From Pleomorphomonas sp. NRK KF1 (GTDB taxonomy: Bacteria; Pseudomonadota; Alphaproteobacteria; Rhizobiales; Pleomorphomonadaceae), in NCBI RefSeq assembly GCF_023721755.1, contig NZ_JAMDLH010000003.1:124001-188000 (forward strand): 64,000 bases of DNA, given 5' to 3'. The notes below the pieces were generated by a model. That model was not told the origin of the DNA and did no database searches. It saw only the letters and a program-made list of their open reading frames with translations. The stretch's first letter is position 1; each line of letters begins with the position of its first letter. The position numbers and the translations under genes were made by a program. Shown one piece after another: positions 44,273 to 54,073 of the stretch.

Positions 44273-44369
44273 TCGGCGCAACCTGTATCAGCAGGTTGCG
44301 GTTTCTCTACATGAAAACCCTTCCGAAAGCCAGCGGCAATGCGGAGCCGGAAAAGCTCCATTCGCCTAT

Positions 44370-45281
44370 TCAGTCCGGGAGGATGAGCCTGATCGGCTTC
44401 AGTTCGCCGTGCTCCACCTTGGCAATCGCCATCAGCCGGCCACGTTCGAATACGCCAACGGCCGCCTCTTCGACGGGTGCATCGCGACCGCGCAACAGAA
44501 CCGGATTGCCGTTCCTGAGGCGGACGGCCTGGTCGGAGGTGACATCGAGCTGCGGCAGGTTGGCAAGCGCGCCCTCGATCGGCGTCAACAGCGACAAGGC
44601 ATCGCCGTCGGCCTCGAGCGCCCCCTGCAGCGCGTCGATGGTCACCATGTCTTCCTCGCCGAAGGGGCCGACGACAAGCCGCCTGAGTTCTATCACGTGC
44701 CCGGCGGTTCCAAGACGTCGGCCCATGTCGCGGGCGATGGCGCGCACATAGGTGCCCTTGCCGCATTCGGCTTCGAAGACGGCGGTATCCGCGTCGGGGC
44801 AATCGATCAGGTCGAGTCGATGAACCGTCACCGGCCGGGCTTCCAGTTCCACCGTCTCGCCAGCACGGGCGAGATCATAGGCGCGCTCGCCGTCGACCTT
44901 GATCGCCGAGAAAGCGGGGGGTGTTTGAAGGATCTCTCCCTCGAACTCGTCGAGCACGGCATCGATATCCTCGGCCGTCGGCCGATGATCGGAGGCACGG
45001 ACCACCTCGCCCTCGGCGTCGTCGGTCGACGTCTCCGCCCCCCAGCGCACGGTAAACCGGTAGAGCTTGTCGCCATCCATCACGTAGGGCACCGTCTTGG
45101 TCGCCTCGCCCAGCGCGATCGGCAGCATGCCGGAAGCGAGCGGGTCGAGCGTGCCGGCGTGCCCCGCCTTGGGCGTGCCGAAGATGCGCTTCATGGCGCC
45201 GACCGCCTGCGTCGAGGTCATGCCATAGGGCTTGTCGAGCACCACCCAGCCGTGGACCGTGCCTTTTTTCTTGCGTGCCAT
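44370..45281 (-). CDS. truB: tRNA pseudouridine(55) synthase
   Basis: A 303-residue TruB. The catalytic Asp46 sits in GHAGTLDPLASGMLP. The opening VHGWVVLDKPYGMTSTQAVG, the segment YRFTVRWGAETSTDDAEGEV, and the C-terminal PUA-like part (LRNGNPVLLRGRDA) all fit. It makes pseudouridine 55 in the T-loop of elongator tRNAs. Start ATG 45281 (MARKKKGTVHG); the longer open frame to 45443 is not conserved. It is usually directly behind rbfA, but here two other genes intervene. Confidence 0.96.
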   Translation of the reverse strand: MARKKKGTVHGWVVLDKPYGMTSTQAVGAMKRIFGTPKAGHAGTLDPLASGMLPIALGEATKTVPYVMDGDKLYRFTVRWGAETSTDDAEGEVVRASDHRPTAEDIDAVLDEFEGEILQTPPAFSAIKVDGERAYDLARAGETVELEARPVTVHRLDLIDCPDADTAVFEAECGKGTYVRAIARDMGRRLGTAGHVIELRRLVVGPFGEEDMVTIDALQGALEADGDALSLLTPIEGALANLPQLDVTSDQAVRLRNGNPVLLRGRDAPVEEAAVGVFERGRLMAIAKVEHGELKPIRLILPD

Positions 45282-45465
45282 ACCTGGTTCCTGCGCTCGC
45301 CGGTCGGGGGTGGAACCCGGCGCGGCGGAAAAGACGGCGGACGTTTCGTCCGGAAGGCGCGCTCCTACACCGCTGGCCGGGGGAAGGCAAGGCCAGAAGA
45401 TTGCGGCGATGCGGCGGGCGTGAAATGGTGCCGTCGCCGTCACAGGCGATTCTTCAGGAGCTCAT

Positions 45466-46299
45466 ATGTCACTCGGGGTCTTCGCAGCCGTTCTTGCCGC
45501 TGCCCTGGTGCATGCCGGCTGGAACGTTCTGATCAAGGGTGCGGCCGACAAACTCGCCATGACGGTTTCCGTTGCCATCGGCGCCGCCCTCGTCGCCGCG
45601 GTCATCCTGCCATTTCAGCCAATGCCGGCGCCGGAAAGCTGGCCATTTCTCTGCGCATCGGTGCTGCTCCAGAGCGTCTATTTCCTGTTGATCGCCCGTG
45701 CCTATCGCGTCGTCGACATGAGCCTCGCCTATCCCCTAATGCGAGGTGCGGCGCCGCTCGTGGTGGCCTTGGTGGGCGCCACGGTTTTCGGCGAGACGCT
45801 GAGGATCGGACAGTGGATGGCGATCGGCCTGATTTCGGCTGGTATCGGGGCTCTCGCTCTTGGCGCGTTTCGGCAGCCGTTGGCCACCGCCGGAACCGCC
45901 ACGGCGCTCTGCAATGCCCTGGTCATCGCTGCCTATACGCTGGTGGACGCCAGCGGCGTGCGCCTTTCGGGGGCGCCGGTTGCCTACGCCTTGCTGCTGG
46001 CCATCTTGACCGGCGTGGTCACCACGGCCGTCGTCTTCGCCGGGCGGGCGCGTCCGAAGCTCAGTGTCCGAACGCTGGGGCTCGGGCTCGTCGGCGGGGC
46101 GGCGACCACGCTTTCCTATGGGGTCGCCTTGTGGGCAATGACGCGGGCGGCCGTCGCTCCGGTCGCTGCGCTCCGCGAGACGTCGATCATCTTCGCACTC
46201 GCGCTGTCGCGGCTGGTGTTTGGCGAGAGCATTGGCGGGCGACGGGTTGCCGCCGCCCTGCTGGTGATGGCTGGTGTTGCCGGCCTTCGGCTGTTCTGA
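45466..46299 (+). CDS. EamA-family (DMT superfamily) transporter
   Basis: A 277-residue membrane protein with about ten hydrophobic helices in two EamA repeats. The opening FAAVLAAALVHAGWNVLIK, the inner motif AYRVVDMSLAYPLMRGAAPL and the end ETSIIFALALSRLVFGESIG are typical of drug/metabolite transporters. Substrate unknown. It is transcribed against the flanking operon, divergent from truB and convergent with the GST gene (2-bp gap), and looks inserted into the rbfA-truB interval. Confidence 0.88.
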   Translation: MSLGVFAAVLAAALVHAGWNVLIKGAADKLAMTVSVAIGAALVAAVILPFQPMPAPESWPFLCASVLLQSVYFLLIARAYRVVDMSLAYPLMRGAAPLVVALVGATVFGETLRIGQWMAIGLISAGIGALALGAFRQPLATAGTATALCNALVIAAYTLVDASGVRLSGAPVAYALLLAILTGVVTTAVVFAGRARPKLSVRTLGLGLVGGAATTLSYGVALWAMTRAAVAPVAALRETSIIFALALSRLVFGESIGGRRVAAALLVMAGVAGLRLF

Positions 46300-46301
46300 C
46301 C

Positions 46302-46940
46302 TTAGCCCGCGCGGTCGCGCGCGGCGACCAACGCCGCTTCGTCGGCCTGGGCCTTTCGGAAGGCGGGACGGCTCGTCACCCGTTCGATATAGGCTGCCAC
46401 TCCGGGCGTCTTTTCGAAGATGCCGAAATTGGTGACCCAGAACAGCGCCGATCCCCACAGAGCATCGGCGACCGAGAAATCTTCGCCGAGCCAGAAGGAC
46501 GACGTGCGACCGACATGCTCGTTGACGATGGCCACGACCGTTTCGTAGTCGGCGTAGGGAGAATTGTTTCGCGGCAGCGGCGGCCGCTTCATGGCGTGGT
46601 CGACCAGCGCCGGTTCGAAGCAGGAACCGTAGAACACCATCCAGCGCAGATAGTCGCCACGACGAGGATCGTTCAGGCCCGGCGCCAATCCCGCCTCCGC
46701 GAACTGATCCCCAAGATAAAGTGCGATTGCGGCCTGTTCCGTCACCACGACGCCTCGATGGCTGATCGCGGGCACCTTGCCCATCGGATTGACGGCGAGA
46801 TAGTCGGGCTTCAGCTGGTCGCCGACCCGAGTGTCCATGACATGAAGCTCATAGGGCACACCAAGCTCTTCCAGAAGAAATCGGGTACCGAATGCGCGGG
46901 TCTGCGGGGCGTAGTGGAACGTGATGCGATCGTCGGTCAT
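46302..46940 (-). CDS. Glutathione S-transferase family protein
   Basis: A 212-residue GST: an N-terminal thioredoxin-like domain (about 5-82) with NPMGKVPAISHRG and the glutathione-contacting VVTEQAAIALYLGDQF, then an all-helical C-terminal domain (SFWLGEDFSVADALWGSALF near 148-167). Start ATG 46940 has AAGGAGGGAG upstream. It conjugates or reduces electrophiles with glutathione. It is on the same strand as rbfA and truB but unrelated to them in function. Confidence 0.92.
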   Translation of the reverse strand: MTDDRITFHYAPQTRAFGTRFLLEELGVPYELHVMDTRVGDQLKPDYLAVNPMGKVPAISHRGVVVTEQAAIALYLGDQFAEAGLAPGLNDPRRGDYLRWMVFYGSCFEPALVDHAMKRPPLPRNNSPYADYETVVAIVNEHVGRTSSFWLGEDFSVADALWGSALFWVTNFGIFEKTPGVAAYIERVTSRPAFRKAQADEAALVAARDRAG

Positions 46941-47004
46941 GAAGCTCCCTCCTTGCTGCCGCGTTTGCGGCGCACTGGAAGAAGCTTCGACTCGGGACCT
47001 GTCA

Positions 47005-47041
47005 GGATTTGTCAGTTGCACTGCTGACGGGATTTGTCAGT
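47005..47041. repeat. 12-bp direct repeat downstream of rbfA
   Basis: GGATTTGTCAGT occurs at 47005-47016 and again at 47030-47041, 25 bp apart, spanning the GST upstream region and the rbfA stop. It could be a pair of regulator half-sites for the GST gene or a duplication scar; no known motif is recognised. Confidence 0.5.
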
Positions 47042-47489
47042 GGTCTGTGCCCGTACCGCCCTTGCCTGCGTCGTCTTGGGACTGTTTGCCCCCATCAAGG
47101 TCACGCGCCACGTCCGGCGAATGCAACAGCGCCTCGATATGATCGGTTTCGTCGAAACGGTCGTCGTAGCGGAAGACCAGTTCGGGCGCGAACTTGAGAT
47201 TGATCCGACGCGCCACCTGGCCGCGCAGCCAGCGCGCGTTGCGGGACATCGACTTTTCCGCCTGTTTCGGATCGCCGCCGCCAAGCGGCGTGATGTAGAC
47301 GGTGGCGTTGCGAAGGTCCGGGCTCACGCGCACCTCGGGTACGGTGATCATCATCCGGGTCACTTCGTCGTCCATCAACTCGCCGCGCGCCAGGATCTCG
47401 GCAAGTGCGTGACGAACCAGTTCGCCCACGCGAAGCTGCCGTTGAGAGGGGGCTCGGGCCTGCCCCTGGCCTTGTCCGTGCTGGACCAT
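47037..47489 (-). CDS. rbfA: 30S ribosome-binding factor A
   Basis: A 150-residue RbfA: QRQLRVGELVRHALAEILAR (about 16-35), then VRVSPDLRNATVYITPLGG and LRGQVARRINLKFAPELVFRYDD. The fold is KH-like and acts in late 16S rRNA 5'-end maturation and cold adaptation. A Gln/Gly-rich N-terminal arm (HGQGQGQARAPS) precedes the domain. Start ATG 47489 (MVQHGQG); an in-frame ATG at 47537 is possible. A Gly/Asp-rich acidic tail ends the protein. Confidence 0.94.
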   Translation of the reverse strand: MVQHGQGQGQARAPSQRQLRVGELVRHALAEILARGELMDDEVTRMMITVPEVRVSPDLRNATVYITPLGGGDPKQAEKSMSRNARWLRGQVARRINLKFAPELVFRYDDRFDETDHIEALLHSPDVARDLDGGKQSQDDAGKGGTGTDH

Positions 47490-47589
47490 GATAGGAACCT
47501 CGGTTGGGCGTCTCTCGCTCGGATGACGACCGATCATAGGGATGTGCGTGGACCCGAGGCCATAGGGAATAGGTCCACGACGGTGCGTT

Positions 47590-48117
47590 TCAGTTCGTGC
47601 CGGCCAACCCTCGGAGCGTCCTTGCGAACCCGTCCATGTCGGCTCTGTCGGCAAAGGTCGAACGCGGCAGGATGATCGCCGGTCGGCCGTCGACGACAAC
47701 AAAGACATGGTCCGCGTCGGTCTCGATACGGGCGCCCGGACTGACAGTGGCATCGATCCGGACATTCCCAATCGTGCCCTCGAACCGGCCGTCGGCATAG
47801 TCGACTTGCGCGGCTCCTATCGGGTGTCGCCGCGCCGCGCGGGATCGCTCGGCCTTCAGGGTGAAGCGCGACAATTGCCACGCCGCCAGTCCTGCAATTC
47901 CGAAGCTGGCAAACCATACCGGCCACTCGGCGTCTCGGGTCAGCCAGGACACGATGACAAGCGGCGGCAAAGCGAAGGCGTAACCAAGAAGCGAGCGCCA
48001 GCCACGATCCGCCGGTTTCAGGAGTGCCTGCAACGCAACTGCGTCTGCCTCCGTCGTCGTGAAGACGAAACGGCGCGATGTCGAGGTGGGGGAGGATGGT
48101 TCGGCGGCGTCGGTCAT
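47590..48117 (-). CDS. YcxB-like domain membrane protein
   Basis: A 175-residue protein with two adjacent hydrophobic helices at about 43-80 (SLLGYAFALPPLVIVSWLTR, WPVWFASFGIAGLAAWQLSR) and a C-terminal soluble part ending VFVVVDGRPAIILPRSTFAD, which resembles the YcxB-like C-terminal domain. It is co-oriented between infB (53 bp) and rbfA (100 bp), where most alphaproteobacteria have no gene. Function unknown; its place in the translation operon may mean no more than read-through expression. Confidence 0.75.
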   Translation of the reverse strand: MTDAAEPSSPTSTSRRFVFTTTEADAVALQALLKPADRGWRSLLGYAFALPPLVIVSWLTRDAEWPVWFASFGIAGLAAWQLSRFTLKAERSRAARRHPIGAAQVDYADGRFEGTIGNVRIDATVSPGARIETDADHVFVVVDGRPAIILPRSTFADRADMDGFARTLRGLAGTN

Positions 48118-48170
48118 GGCTTACCGTCGAGAAGGCGTCCCCGGCGTCCCTGAGGACGCCGAGGTGGCCA

Positions 48171-50840
48171 TTACAGCGTGCGGGCGATCTCCTCGACGCG
48201 GAAGCACTCGATGACGTCGCCGGCCCGCATGTCCTGGTAGGCCTCGAAGTTCATGCCGCATTCCTGGCCGGCATGCACTTCCTTGACTTCGTCCTTGAAG
48301 CGCTTGAGCGTCCCGAGCTTGCCCTCGTGGATAACCACGTTGTCGCGGATCAGGCGAACCGAGGCGCCACGCTCCACCATACCCTCGCTGACGCGGCAAC
48401 CCGCGACCTTGCCGACCTTGGAGATGTTGAACACCTCCAGGATCTCGGCATTGCCGAGGAAGGTTTCGCGCCGTTCGGGCGTGAGCATGCCGCTCATCGC
48501 AGCCTTCACGTCGTCGACGAGGTTGTAGATGATGTTGTAGTAGCGGATCTCGATGCCGTCGCGGTCGGCCGCGTCGCGCGCCTGCTTGTTGGCGCGAACG
48601 TTGAAGCCGATGATCGCCGCGTCGGACGCGGAGGCAAGCGTGACGTCGGACTCGGTGACGCCGCCGACGCCGCCATGAATGACGCGCGCCGCCACTTCTT
48701 CGTTGCCAAGCTTTTCGAGCGAGGCGACGATGGCTTCGAGAGAGCCCTGCACGTCGGTCTTGACGACCAACGGGAACTCCTTCTTGCCGGCTGTCTGAAG
48801 CTTGCTCATCATCTGCTCGAGCGAGCCGCGCGAGCCGGAGGCGCGCTTGGCGACGTTCTCGCGCTTCTGACGGATGCGATACTCGGTAATCTCGCGGGCG
48901 CGGGCCTCGTTCTCGACCACCGCCACGCGGTCGCCGGCATCGGGCGTGCCCTGGAAGCCGAGAACCTCGACCGGCATGGCCGGGCCAGCGTTGTTGACGT
49001 TGGCGCCATGGTCGTCGAGGAGCGCGCGGACGCGACCCCATTCCGAACCGGCCACGATGATGTCGCCGACCTTGAGCGTGCCTCGATCGACCAGCACGGT
49101 GGCGACCGGGCCACGTCCCTTGTCGAGCTTGGCCTCGATGACGATACCCTCGGCGGCGCGATCTGGATTGGCCTTGAGCTCAAGCACTTCCGACTGCAGC
49201 AGGATGATTTCGAGCAGCTTGTCGAGGTTGGTCTTGGCCTTGGCCGAGACTTCCACTTCGAGCGTGTCGCCGCCCATCGATTCCACCTGCACTTCGTGCC
49301 GCAGCAGTTCGGTGCGCACCCGCTCGGGGTTGGCTTCGGGCTTGTCGATCTTGTTGATGGCGACGATGAGCGGAACGCCGGCCGCCTTGGCGTGGCTGAT
49401 CGCCTCGATCGTCTGAGGCATGACGCCATCGTCGGCAGCCACCACCAGGATGACGATGTCGGTCACCTTGGCGCCGCGAGCGCGCATCGCCGAGAAGGCG
49501 GCGTGGCCCGGGGTGTCGATGAAGGTGATCTTCTGACCGTTCTGCTCGACCTGATAGGCGCCGATGTGCTGGGTGATGCCACCGGCTTCGCCGGCGACCA
49601 CGTTGGCGTGGCGCAGCGCATCGAGCAGCGACGTCTTGCCGTGGTCGACGTGGCCCATGATGGTAACCACCGGCGGACGCGGCTGCGTGTCCGCGGCGTC
49701 GTCGGGCACATCGAACAGACCTTCCTCGACGTCGGCTTCGGAGACACGCTTCACCGTATGGCCCATCTCGGTGGCGATCAGCTCGGCGGTGTCGGCGTCG
49801 ATCACGTCGTTGATCTTCAGCATCTGTCCCTGCTTCATCAGCAGGCGGATGACATCGACGGCGCGCTCGGCCATGCGGTTGGCCAGCTCCTGAATGGTGA
49901 TCGCCTCGGGCAGGACCACCTCGCGCAACACCTTCTCACGCGGGCCGGACTGCTGGCCGCGCCGCTCCTTCTCGCGCCGGCGCTTCAGCGCCGCGAGCGA
50001 ACGGGAGCGCTCACCCTCGTCGCCGGACAGGGCTGCGGAAATGGTCAGACGGCCCTTGCGCCGATCGTCCTCGCCAGCCTTCTTGACCGGCGTGGGCGCG
50101 GGCACGCGCACCTTCTTGGCGGCAAGCAGCTTGCCGCGCGGATTCTCTTCGTCGTCATCGCCGGCGAGCTTGCCGCGCGGGGCCGTCTCGGCGGCAGGAC
50201 GCGGCGCACCGGCGGGAGCCGGCTTCTTGTCGGCGACGGGAGACTTGGCGGCAGCGACGGGTTCGGCCGGCTTCGGAGGCGCAACTTCCGCCGGAGCTTC
50301 CTTGGCGCGGGCCTCTTCCTCGGCCTTGAGGCGAGCTTCCTCGATGGCGCGGGCGGCGGCTTCTTCGGCCTCGCGCTTGGCGCGCTCTTCCTCTTCGATC
50401 TTGCGACGGGCCTCTTCCTCGGCGCGGCGCTTTGCCTCTTCCTCGGCGCGCTTGCGGGCCTCGGCCTCGCGAGCGATGGCTTCGGCTAGCGCGGCCTGGC
50501 GGGCCTCGATCTCATCCTGGCTGAGCGTGCGCAGCACCATGCCGCCGGGCGCGGGCCGGCGCTGTTCGCGCGGCGCGGCGGGTGCGGCGTCGCGGCGCGG
50601 CTTCAGGCTCTCGGAGATCGACTTCTGAAGTTGCGTCGTCTGCGTCGGCTGACCGCCCTCGGCCGGGCCGCCTTCGCCGTGCTTGCGCGACTTCTTGGTC
50701 TCCACCACGACGGCCTTCGTCCGGCCATGGCTGAAGCTCTGCTTGACCGTTCCCTGCTCAACGGTGCGCCGGGAAAGGGTCAGCGTCTTCTTGGGCGCCA
50801 TGGACGTGCTCTTGTCGTCGGTGTTCTTCGTATCGCTCAT
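48171..50840 (-). CDS. infB: Translation initiation factor IF-2
   Basis: An 889-residue IF-2. The first 350 residues or so are a long charged region: a conserved N-terminal segment, then an Ala/Glu/Lys/Arg coiled coil ([20 protein letters not shown] and similar) and a Pro/Ala-rich linker. The GTPase domain has G1 GHVDHGKTS near 395, G3 DTPGHAAF near 440 and G4 NKID near 493. Domains II-IV follow; the last binds fMet-tRNA. Start ATG 50840 (MSDTKNTDD); ATG 50801 (MAPKKTL) could be a second, shorter start. Confidence 0.97.
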   Translation of the reverse strand: MSDTKNTDDKSTSMAPKKTLTLSRRTVEQGTVKQSFSHGRTKAVVVETKKSRKHGEGGPAEGGQPTQTTQLQKSISESLKPRRDAAPAAPREQRRPAPGGMVLRTLSQDEIEARQAALAEAIAREAEARKRAEEEAKRRAEEEARRKIEEEERAKREAEEAAARAIEEARLKAEEEARAKEAPAEVAPPKPAEPVAAAKSPVADKKPAPAGAPRPAAETAPRGKLAGDDDEENPRGKLLAAKKVRVPAPTPVKKAGEDDRRKGRLTISAALSGDEGERSRSLAALKRRREKERRGQQSGPREKVLREVVLPEAITIQELANRMAERAVDVIRLLMKQGQMLKINDVIDADTAELIATEMGHTVKRVSEADVEEGLFDVPDDAADTQPRPPVVTIMGHVDHGKTSLLDALRHANVVAGEAGGITQHIGAYQVEQNGQKITFIDTPGHAAFSAMRARGAKVTDIVILVVAADDGVMPQTIEAISHAKAAGVPLIVAINKIDKPEANPERVRTELLRHEVQVESMGGDTLEVEVSAKAKTNLDKLLEIILLQSEVLELKANPDRAAEGIVIEAKLDKGRGPVATVLVDRGTLKVGDIIVAGSEWGRVRALLDDHGANVNNAGPAMPVEVLGFQGTPDAGDRVAVVENEARAREITEYRIRQKRENVAKRASGSRGSLEQMMSKLQTAGKKEFPLVVKTDVQGSLEAIVASLEKLGNEEVAARVIHGGVGGVTESDVTLASASDAAIIGFNVRANKQARDAADRDGIEIRYYNIIYNLVDDVKAAMSGMLTPERRETFLGNAEILEVFNISKVGKVAGCRVSEGMVERGASVRLIRDNVVIHEGKLGTLKRFKDEVKEVHAGQECGMNFEAYQDMRAGDVIECFRVEEIARTL

Positions 50841-50913
50841 GCCGTGCTCTATCCTCGCGGGCCGTCGCGGCACCCTTCAAAGGCGGCGCAATGGCCAATC
50901 GTATTGGCGAACC

Positions 50914-51657
50914 TCATGAAAGGCTCGCTGTCCAGTCCGTGTCCGGCGCTTCGCCCCTGTAGCGGGCCAGCGCTGCAGCGCATTTCAGGAAGCTGGTGCT
51001 CGCCCCACCGGCAAGCAGAGCAGCATGTATCACATTTGCGCCGCCGAATGCCAAATCCATTTCGCTCGAGGCGAAGATTCCGGCGATAACCTTTGGTCCG
51101 GAAGGTGGCGGTTGTTGCCATAATGCCGCATTTCCGGGCGTTTCATCTTCATCTCCGCCGCTTCCTGCGGCACGCAACCGCCGCCTTATCGCCTGCCCGA
51201 TCTTGCGCCGTCCGTCGTCGGCCGCCTCGCGTGCATGCAGCACGGCGACCACGCCGCCCTTGCCGACCGCCTCGGTCACCTGGCCGAAACCGGTGACCAC
51301 GAGGCCGGCCTTGCGCGCCATCGACAGGGCCGACAGCGCCGCCTTGAGCAACAACGCCTCGACCAGCTCCGGCAGGTCGTCTCCCGCCTTCGCCTCTTCC
51401 TTGAGGCCGCGCGAGAAGGCTCGCTTGCGCACTGCCTCGGCGACCACGTCGCGGCGACAGGTCACCCAGACGCCACGGCCCGGCAGGTTGCCGCGAACAT
51501 CCGGCACCACAACGCCGCCCGGCCCGCAGACGAAGCGAACGAGGCCCTCGGGCGGCTGTGCGACGCGCGTCACGATGCAACTGCGCTCCGCCGTCTCAGT
51601 CCTCGGTGCCATCGTCCTCTTTCCGACTGGAAGGCCGCTTGTCGCGACCTTCGTCAT
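50914..51657 (-). CDS. YlxR/YlxQ-type RNA-binding protein (DUF448 fused to L7Ae-like domain)
   Basis: A 247-residue fusion. The N-terminal DUF448/YlxR domain has RSCIVTRVAQPPEGLVRFVC, PGRGVWVTCRRDVVAEAVRK and RAFSRG. The second part (ALLLKAALSALSMARKAGLVVTG ... GGVVAVLHAREAADDG) resembles L7Ae/YlxQ. Alphaproteobacteria often fuse these, while Firmicutes encode them apart. The C-terminus (about 185-247) is an extra segment. Start ATG 51657 lies 5 bp after the nusA stop; ATG 51612 is an alternative. It probably assists ribosome or RNase P RNA function. Confidence 0.9.
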   Translation of the reverse strand: MTKVATSGLPVGKRTMAPRTETAERSCIVTRVAQPPEGLVRFVCGPGGVVVPDVRGNLPGRGVWVTCRRDVVAEAVRKRAFSRGLKEEAKAGDDLPELVEALLLKAALSALSMARKAGLVVTGFGQVTEAVGKGGVVAVLHAREAADDGRRKIGQAIRRRLRAAGSGGDEDETPGNAALWQQPPPSGPKVIAGIFASSEMDLAFGGANVIHAALLAGGASTSFLKCAAALARYRGEAPDTDWTASLS

Positions 51658-51662
51658 TGGGT

Positions 51663-53261
51663 TCACTCCGCCTCTTCGGCGACCTCTTCCTCGGCGACGT
51701 CCTCTTCCTCGACCGGGGCTTCGATCCAGCCGGCGGCGACGCGCGCCGCCATGACGATCGCCTCGGCGTCGGCGCGGCTGATGTCGAGGTCGGAAAGGCT
51801 GCCCTTGTTGCGGATGGTTTCGCCGTTCTTGCGCTCGGTCCAGCCGACGAGGTCGTCCGTGGCGCAGCCGGCAAGATCTTCCACCGTCTTCACGCCGTCC
51901 TTGCCGAGGGCGACCATCATGGCGGTCGTCACACCCGGGACTTCGCGCAGCGCATCGTCGACGCCGAGCTTGATGCGCTCCTCGTCGAGCTCGCGCTCCT
52001 TGGCGTCGAGATAATCCTGGGCGCGCGCCTGGATTTCCTCGGCGGTCTCTTCGTCGAAGCCTTCGATGGCGGCGATCTCGTCGCGCTCGACCATGGTGAG
52101 CTCTTCGACGGTGGAGAAGCCCTCGGTGGCAAGCAGCTGGCCGACCACTTCGTCGACGTTGAGGGCGGCCATGAACAGCTCGGTGCGTTCGTTGAACTCC
52201 TTCTGGCGCCGCTCGCTCTCTTCCTGCTCGGTCAGGATGTCGATGGCCCAACCGGTGAGCTGGCTGGCGAGGCGCACGTTCTGGCCGCGACGGCCGATGG
52301 CGAGCGACAGCTGGTCGTCGGGGACCACCACCTCGATCCGCTCGGCGTCTTCGTCGAGCACCACCTTGGCCACTTCCGCCGGCTGAAGCGCATTGACGAT
52401 AAAGGTGGCCGGATCGGGCGACCAGGGAATGATGTCGATCTTCTCGCCCTGCAGCTCCTGCACCACGGCCTGGACGCGGCTGCCGCGCATGCCGACGCAG
52501 GCGCCGACCGGATCGATTGACGAATCCTTGGAGATGACGGCGATCTTGGCGCGAGAGCCGGGATCGCGAGCCACCGACTTCACCTCGATGATGCCGTCGT
52601 AGATCTCAGGGACCTCGGAGGCGAACAGCTTGGCCATGAACAGCGGATGGGTGCGCGACAGGAACACCTGCGGCCCGCGCTGTTCGCGGCGCACGTCGTG
52701 GATGATGGCGCGGATGCGGTCGCCATAGCGGAAGCTCTCGCGCGGGATCAGTTCGTCGCGGCGGCAGATCGCCTCGCCACGGCCGAGATCGACGATGACG
52801 TTGCCATACTCGACGCGCTTGACGACGCCGTTGACCACTTCGCCGGTCCGGTCCTTGAACTCGTCGAACTGGCGGTCGCGCTCGGCCTCGCGCACCTTCT
52901 GCACGATCACCTGCTTGGCCGACTGGGCGGCGATGCGGCCGAAATCGATCGGCGGCAGCGGCTCGGAGATGAAGTCGCCGACAAGCGCGGCCGGGTTGCG
53001 GCGCTGCGCTTCGACGAGATCGACCTCGGTCGAGAAGTTCTCGACGTTCTCAACCACCTGCAGGAGACGCTGCAGCTTGATCTCGCCGGTGCGCGGGTTG
53101 ATCTCGGCGCGGACGTCGGTCTCGGAACCGTAGCGCGAGCGAGCGGCCTTCTGAATGGCATCTTCCATCGCCGCGATGACGATCTGCCGGTCGATCGACT
53201 TCTCGCGAGCCACCGCGTCGGCGATCTGCAAGAGTTCCAAACGGTTCGCACTGACGGCCAT
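51663..53261 (-). CDS. nusA: Transcription termination/antitermination factor NusA
   Basis: A 532-residue NusA: N-terminal RNA polymerase-binding domain (MAVSANRLELLQIADAVARE), S1 domain (about 135-200), tandem KH domains (SSIDPVGACVGMRGSRVQAV and LSLAIGRRGQNVRLASQLTG), two C-terminal helix-hairpin-helix repeats, and an acidic tail of Glu/Ala/Val. It controls pausing, termination and rRNA antitermination. It lies 84 bp downstream of rimP, the standard nusA-operon order. Confidence 0.97.
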   Translation of the reverse strand: MAVSANRLELLQIADAVAREKSIDRQIVIAAMEDAIQKAARSRYGSETDVRAEINPRTGEIKLQRLLQVVENVENFSTEVDLVEAQRRNPAALVGDFISEPLPPIDFGRIAAQSAKQVIVQKVREAERDRQFDEFKDRTGEVVNGVVKRVEYGNVIVDLGRGEAICRRDELIPRESFRYGDRIRAIIHDVRREQRGPQVFLSRTHPLFMAKLFASEVPEIYDGIIEVKSVARDPGSRAKIAVISKDSSIDPVGACVGMRGSRVQAVVQELQGEKIDIIPWSPDPATFIVNALQPAEVAKVVLDEDAERIEVVVPDDQLSLAIGRRGQNVRLASQLTGWAIDILTEQEESERRQKEFNERTELFMAALNVDEVVGQLLATEGFSTVEELTMVERDEIAAIEGFDEETAEEIQARAQDYLDAKERELDEERIKLGVDDALREVPGVTTAMMVALGKDGVKTVEDLAGCATDDLVGWTERKNGETIRNKGSLSDLDISRADAEAIVMAARVAAGWIEAPVEEEDVAEEEVAEEAE

Positions 53262-53345
53262 TATCTTCGTCTCCTGCCCTCGATGGGGCTCCTAATCCGT
53301 CCTTCGGGGATGCCCCCGGGCTTCCTTCTGGCGGAAGACCGCCTC

Positions 53346-53939
53346 TCAGCTCTTGCCCGCCTTGAGCGCCTCGCGGATCAGCGCCTCGTTCAACACGAGA
53401 CGCGCTTCCGACACGGTGTCGAGCGGGAATTCGATATCCTTGGTGCCATCCTCAAGCGCCTGCAGGAGGCGCATGCCGCCCTTGTCGTCCTTGACGCCGG
53501 TGAGCCAGCCGCGGAACCGTTTGCGTCCCATCAGGGGAACGGCAAGTTCCAGCTTGGTCTCGAAGCCCGACCAACGGACGAAATCCGACCGCCGCACCAG
53601 GATGCGGTCCATGCCCGGCGACGACATTTCCAGGCTGTAGGCCTTGCCGATCGGATCGTCGACATCAAGCAGCGGCGAAATCACGTTGCTTGCCGCCTCG
53701 CAATCCTCGACGCTCATGGTGCCGTCGGCCTTCTCGGCGAATATCTGCAGCGTCACGCCGTTGAGACCGGACATGCGCACGCGCACCAGGCGATATCCGA
53801 GGTCGATCAACGCCGGCTCGATGATGGCGGCAACCCGCGCCTCGACACCGGTTTCGGTCACGAGACGCGGCTCGTCGAGCGTCGTCTCGACACTCTGACC
53901 GCCAAGTGGCGGAAGGGGCGGTTGGTCCTCGGACGTCAT
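53346..53939 (-). CDS. rimP: Ribosome maturation factor RimP
   Basis: A 197-residue RimP: N-terminal alpha/beta domain ([20 protein letters not shown] ... [20 protein letters not shown]), the linker [20 protein letters not shown], and a C-terminal SH3-like domain (about 110-180). It helps 30S assembly. Start ATG 53939 (MTSEDQPP); the same frame is open to 54881, but that is a trmB shadow. A trmB terminator lies just upstream. Confidence 0.95.
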   Translation of the reverse strand: MTSEDQPPLPPLGGQSVETTLDEPRLVTETGVEARVAAIIEPALIDLGYRLVRVRMSGLNGVTLQIFAEKADGTMSVEDCEAASNVISPLLDVDDPIGKAYSLEMSSPGMDRILVRRSDFVRWSGFETKLELAVPLMGRKRFRGWLTGVKDDKGGMRLLQALEDGTKDIEFPLDTVSEARLVLNEALIREALKAGKS

Positions 53940-53977
53940 CGGTCGGCGGTATCCCTCGCGGCGCATCATCGCGGGCA

Positions 53978-54009
53978 ATAAAAAAGAGCGGGACCTCTCG
54001 GACCCACTC
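53978..54009 (-). terminator. Terminator of trmB
   Basis: On the minus strand GAGTGGGTCC pairs with GGTCCCGCTC (54000-54009 with 53986-53995, two non-canonical pairs) over a 4-nt GAGA loop and is followed by TTTTTTATT. It lies 64 bp beyond the trmB stop and 38 bp before the rimP start, so rimP needs its own promoter or read-through. Confidence 0.65.
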
Positions 54010-54073
54010 CCAACCCGCTTTATGAAGCGCATCAGAACTGATGCACCCCATATAGGCCGCTTTTGCGCGGAAA

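Noticed and set aside
47037-47798. Extended rbfA start at 47798
   Set aside because: The extension overlaps the YcxB-like gene and is not RbfA-like; ATG 47489 gives a normal-length protein.
48078-50489. 803-codon plus-strand open frame opposite infB
   Set aside because: Antisense shadow of IF-2; low-complexity Asp/His/Leu-rich translation without motifs.
50914-52251. Extended 445-codon version of the YlxR/Q gene
   Set aside because: The extra N-terminal part is a shadow of nusA; the natural start is ATG 51657, 5 bp after the nusA stop.
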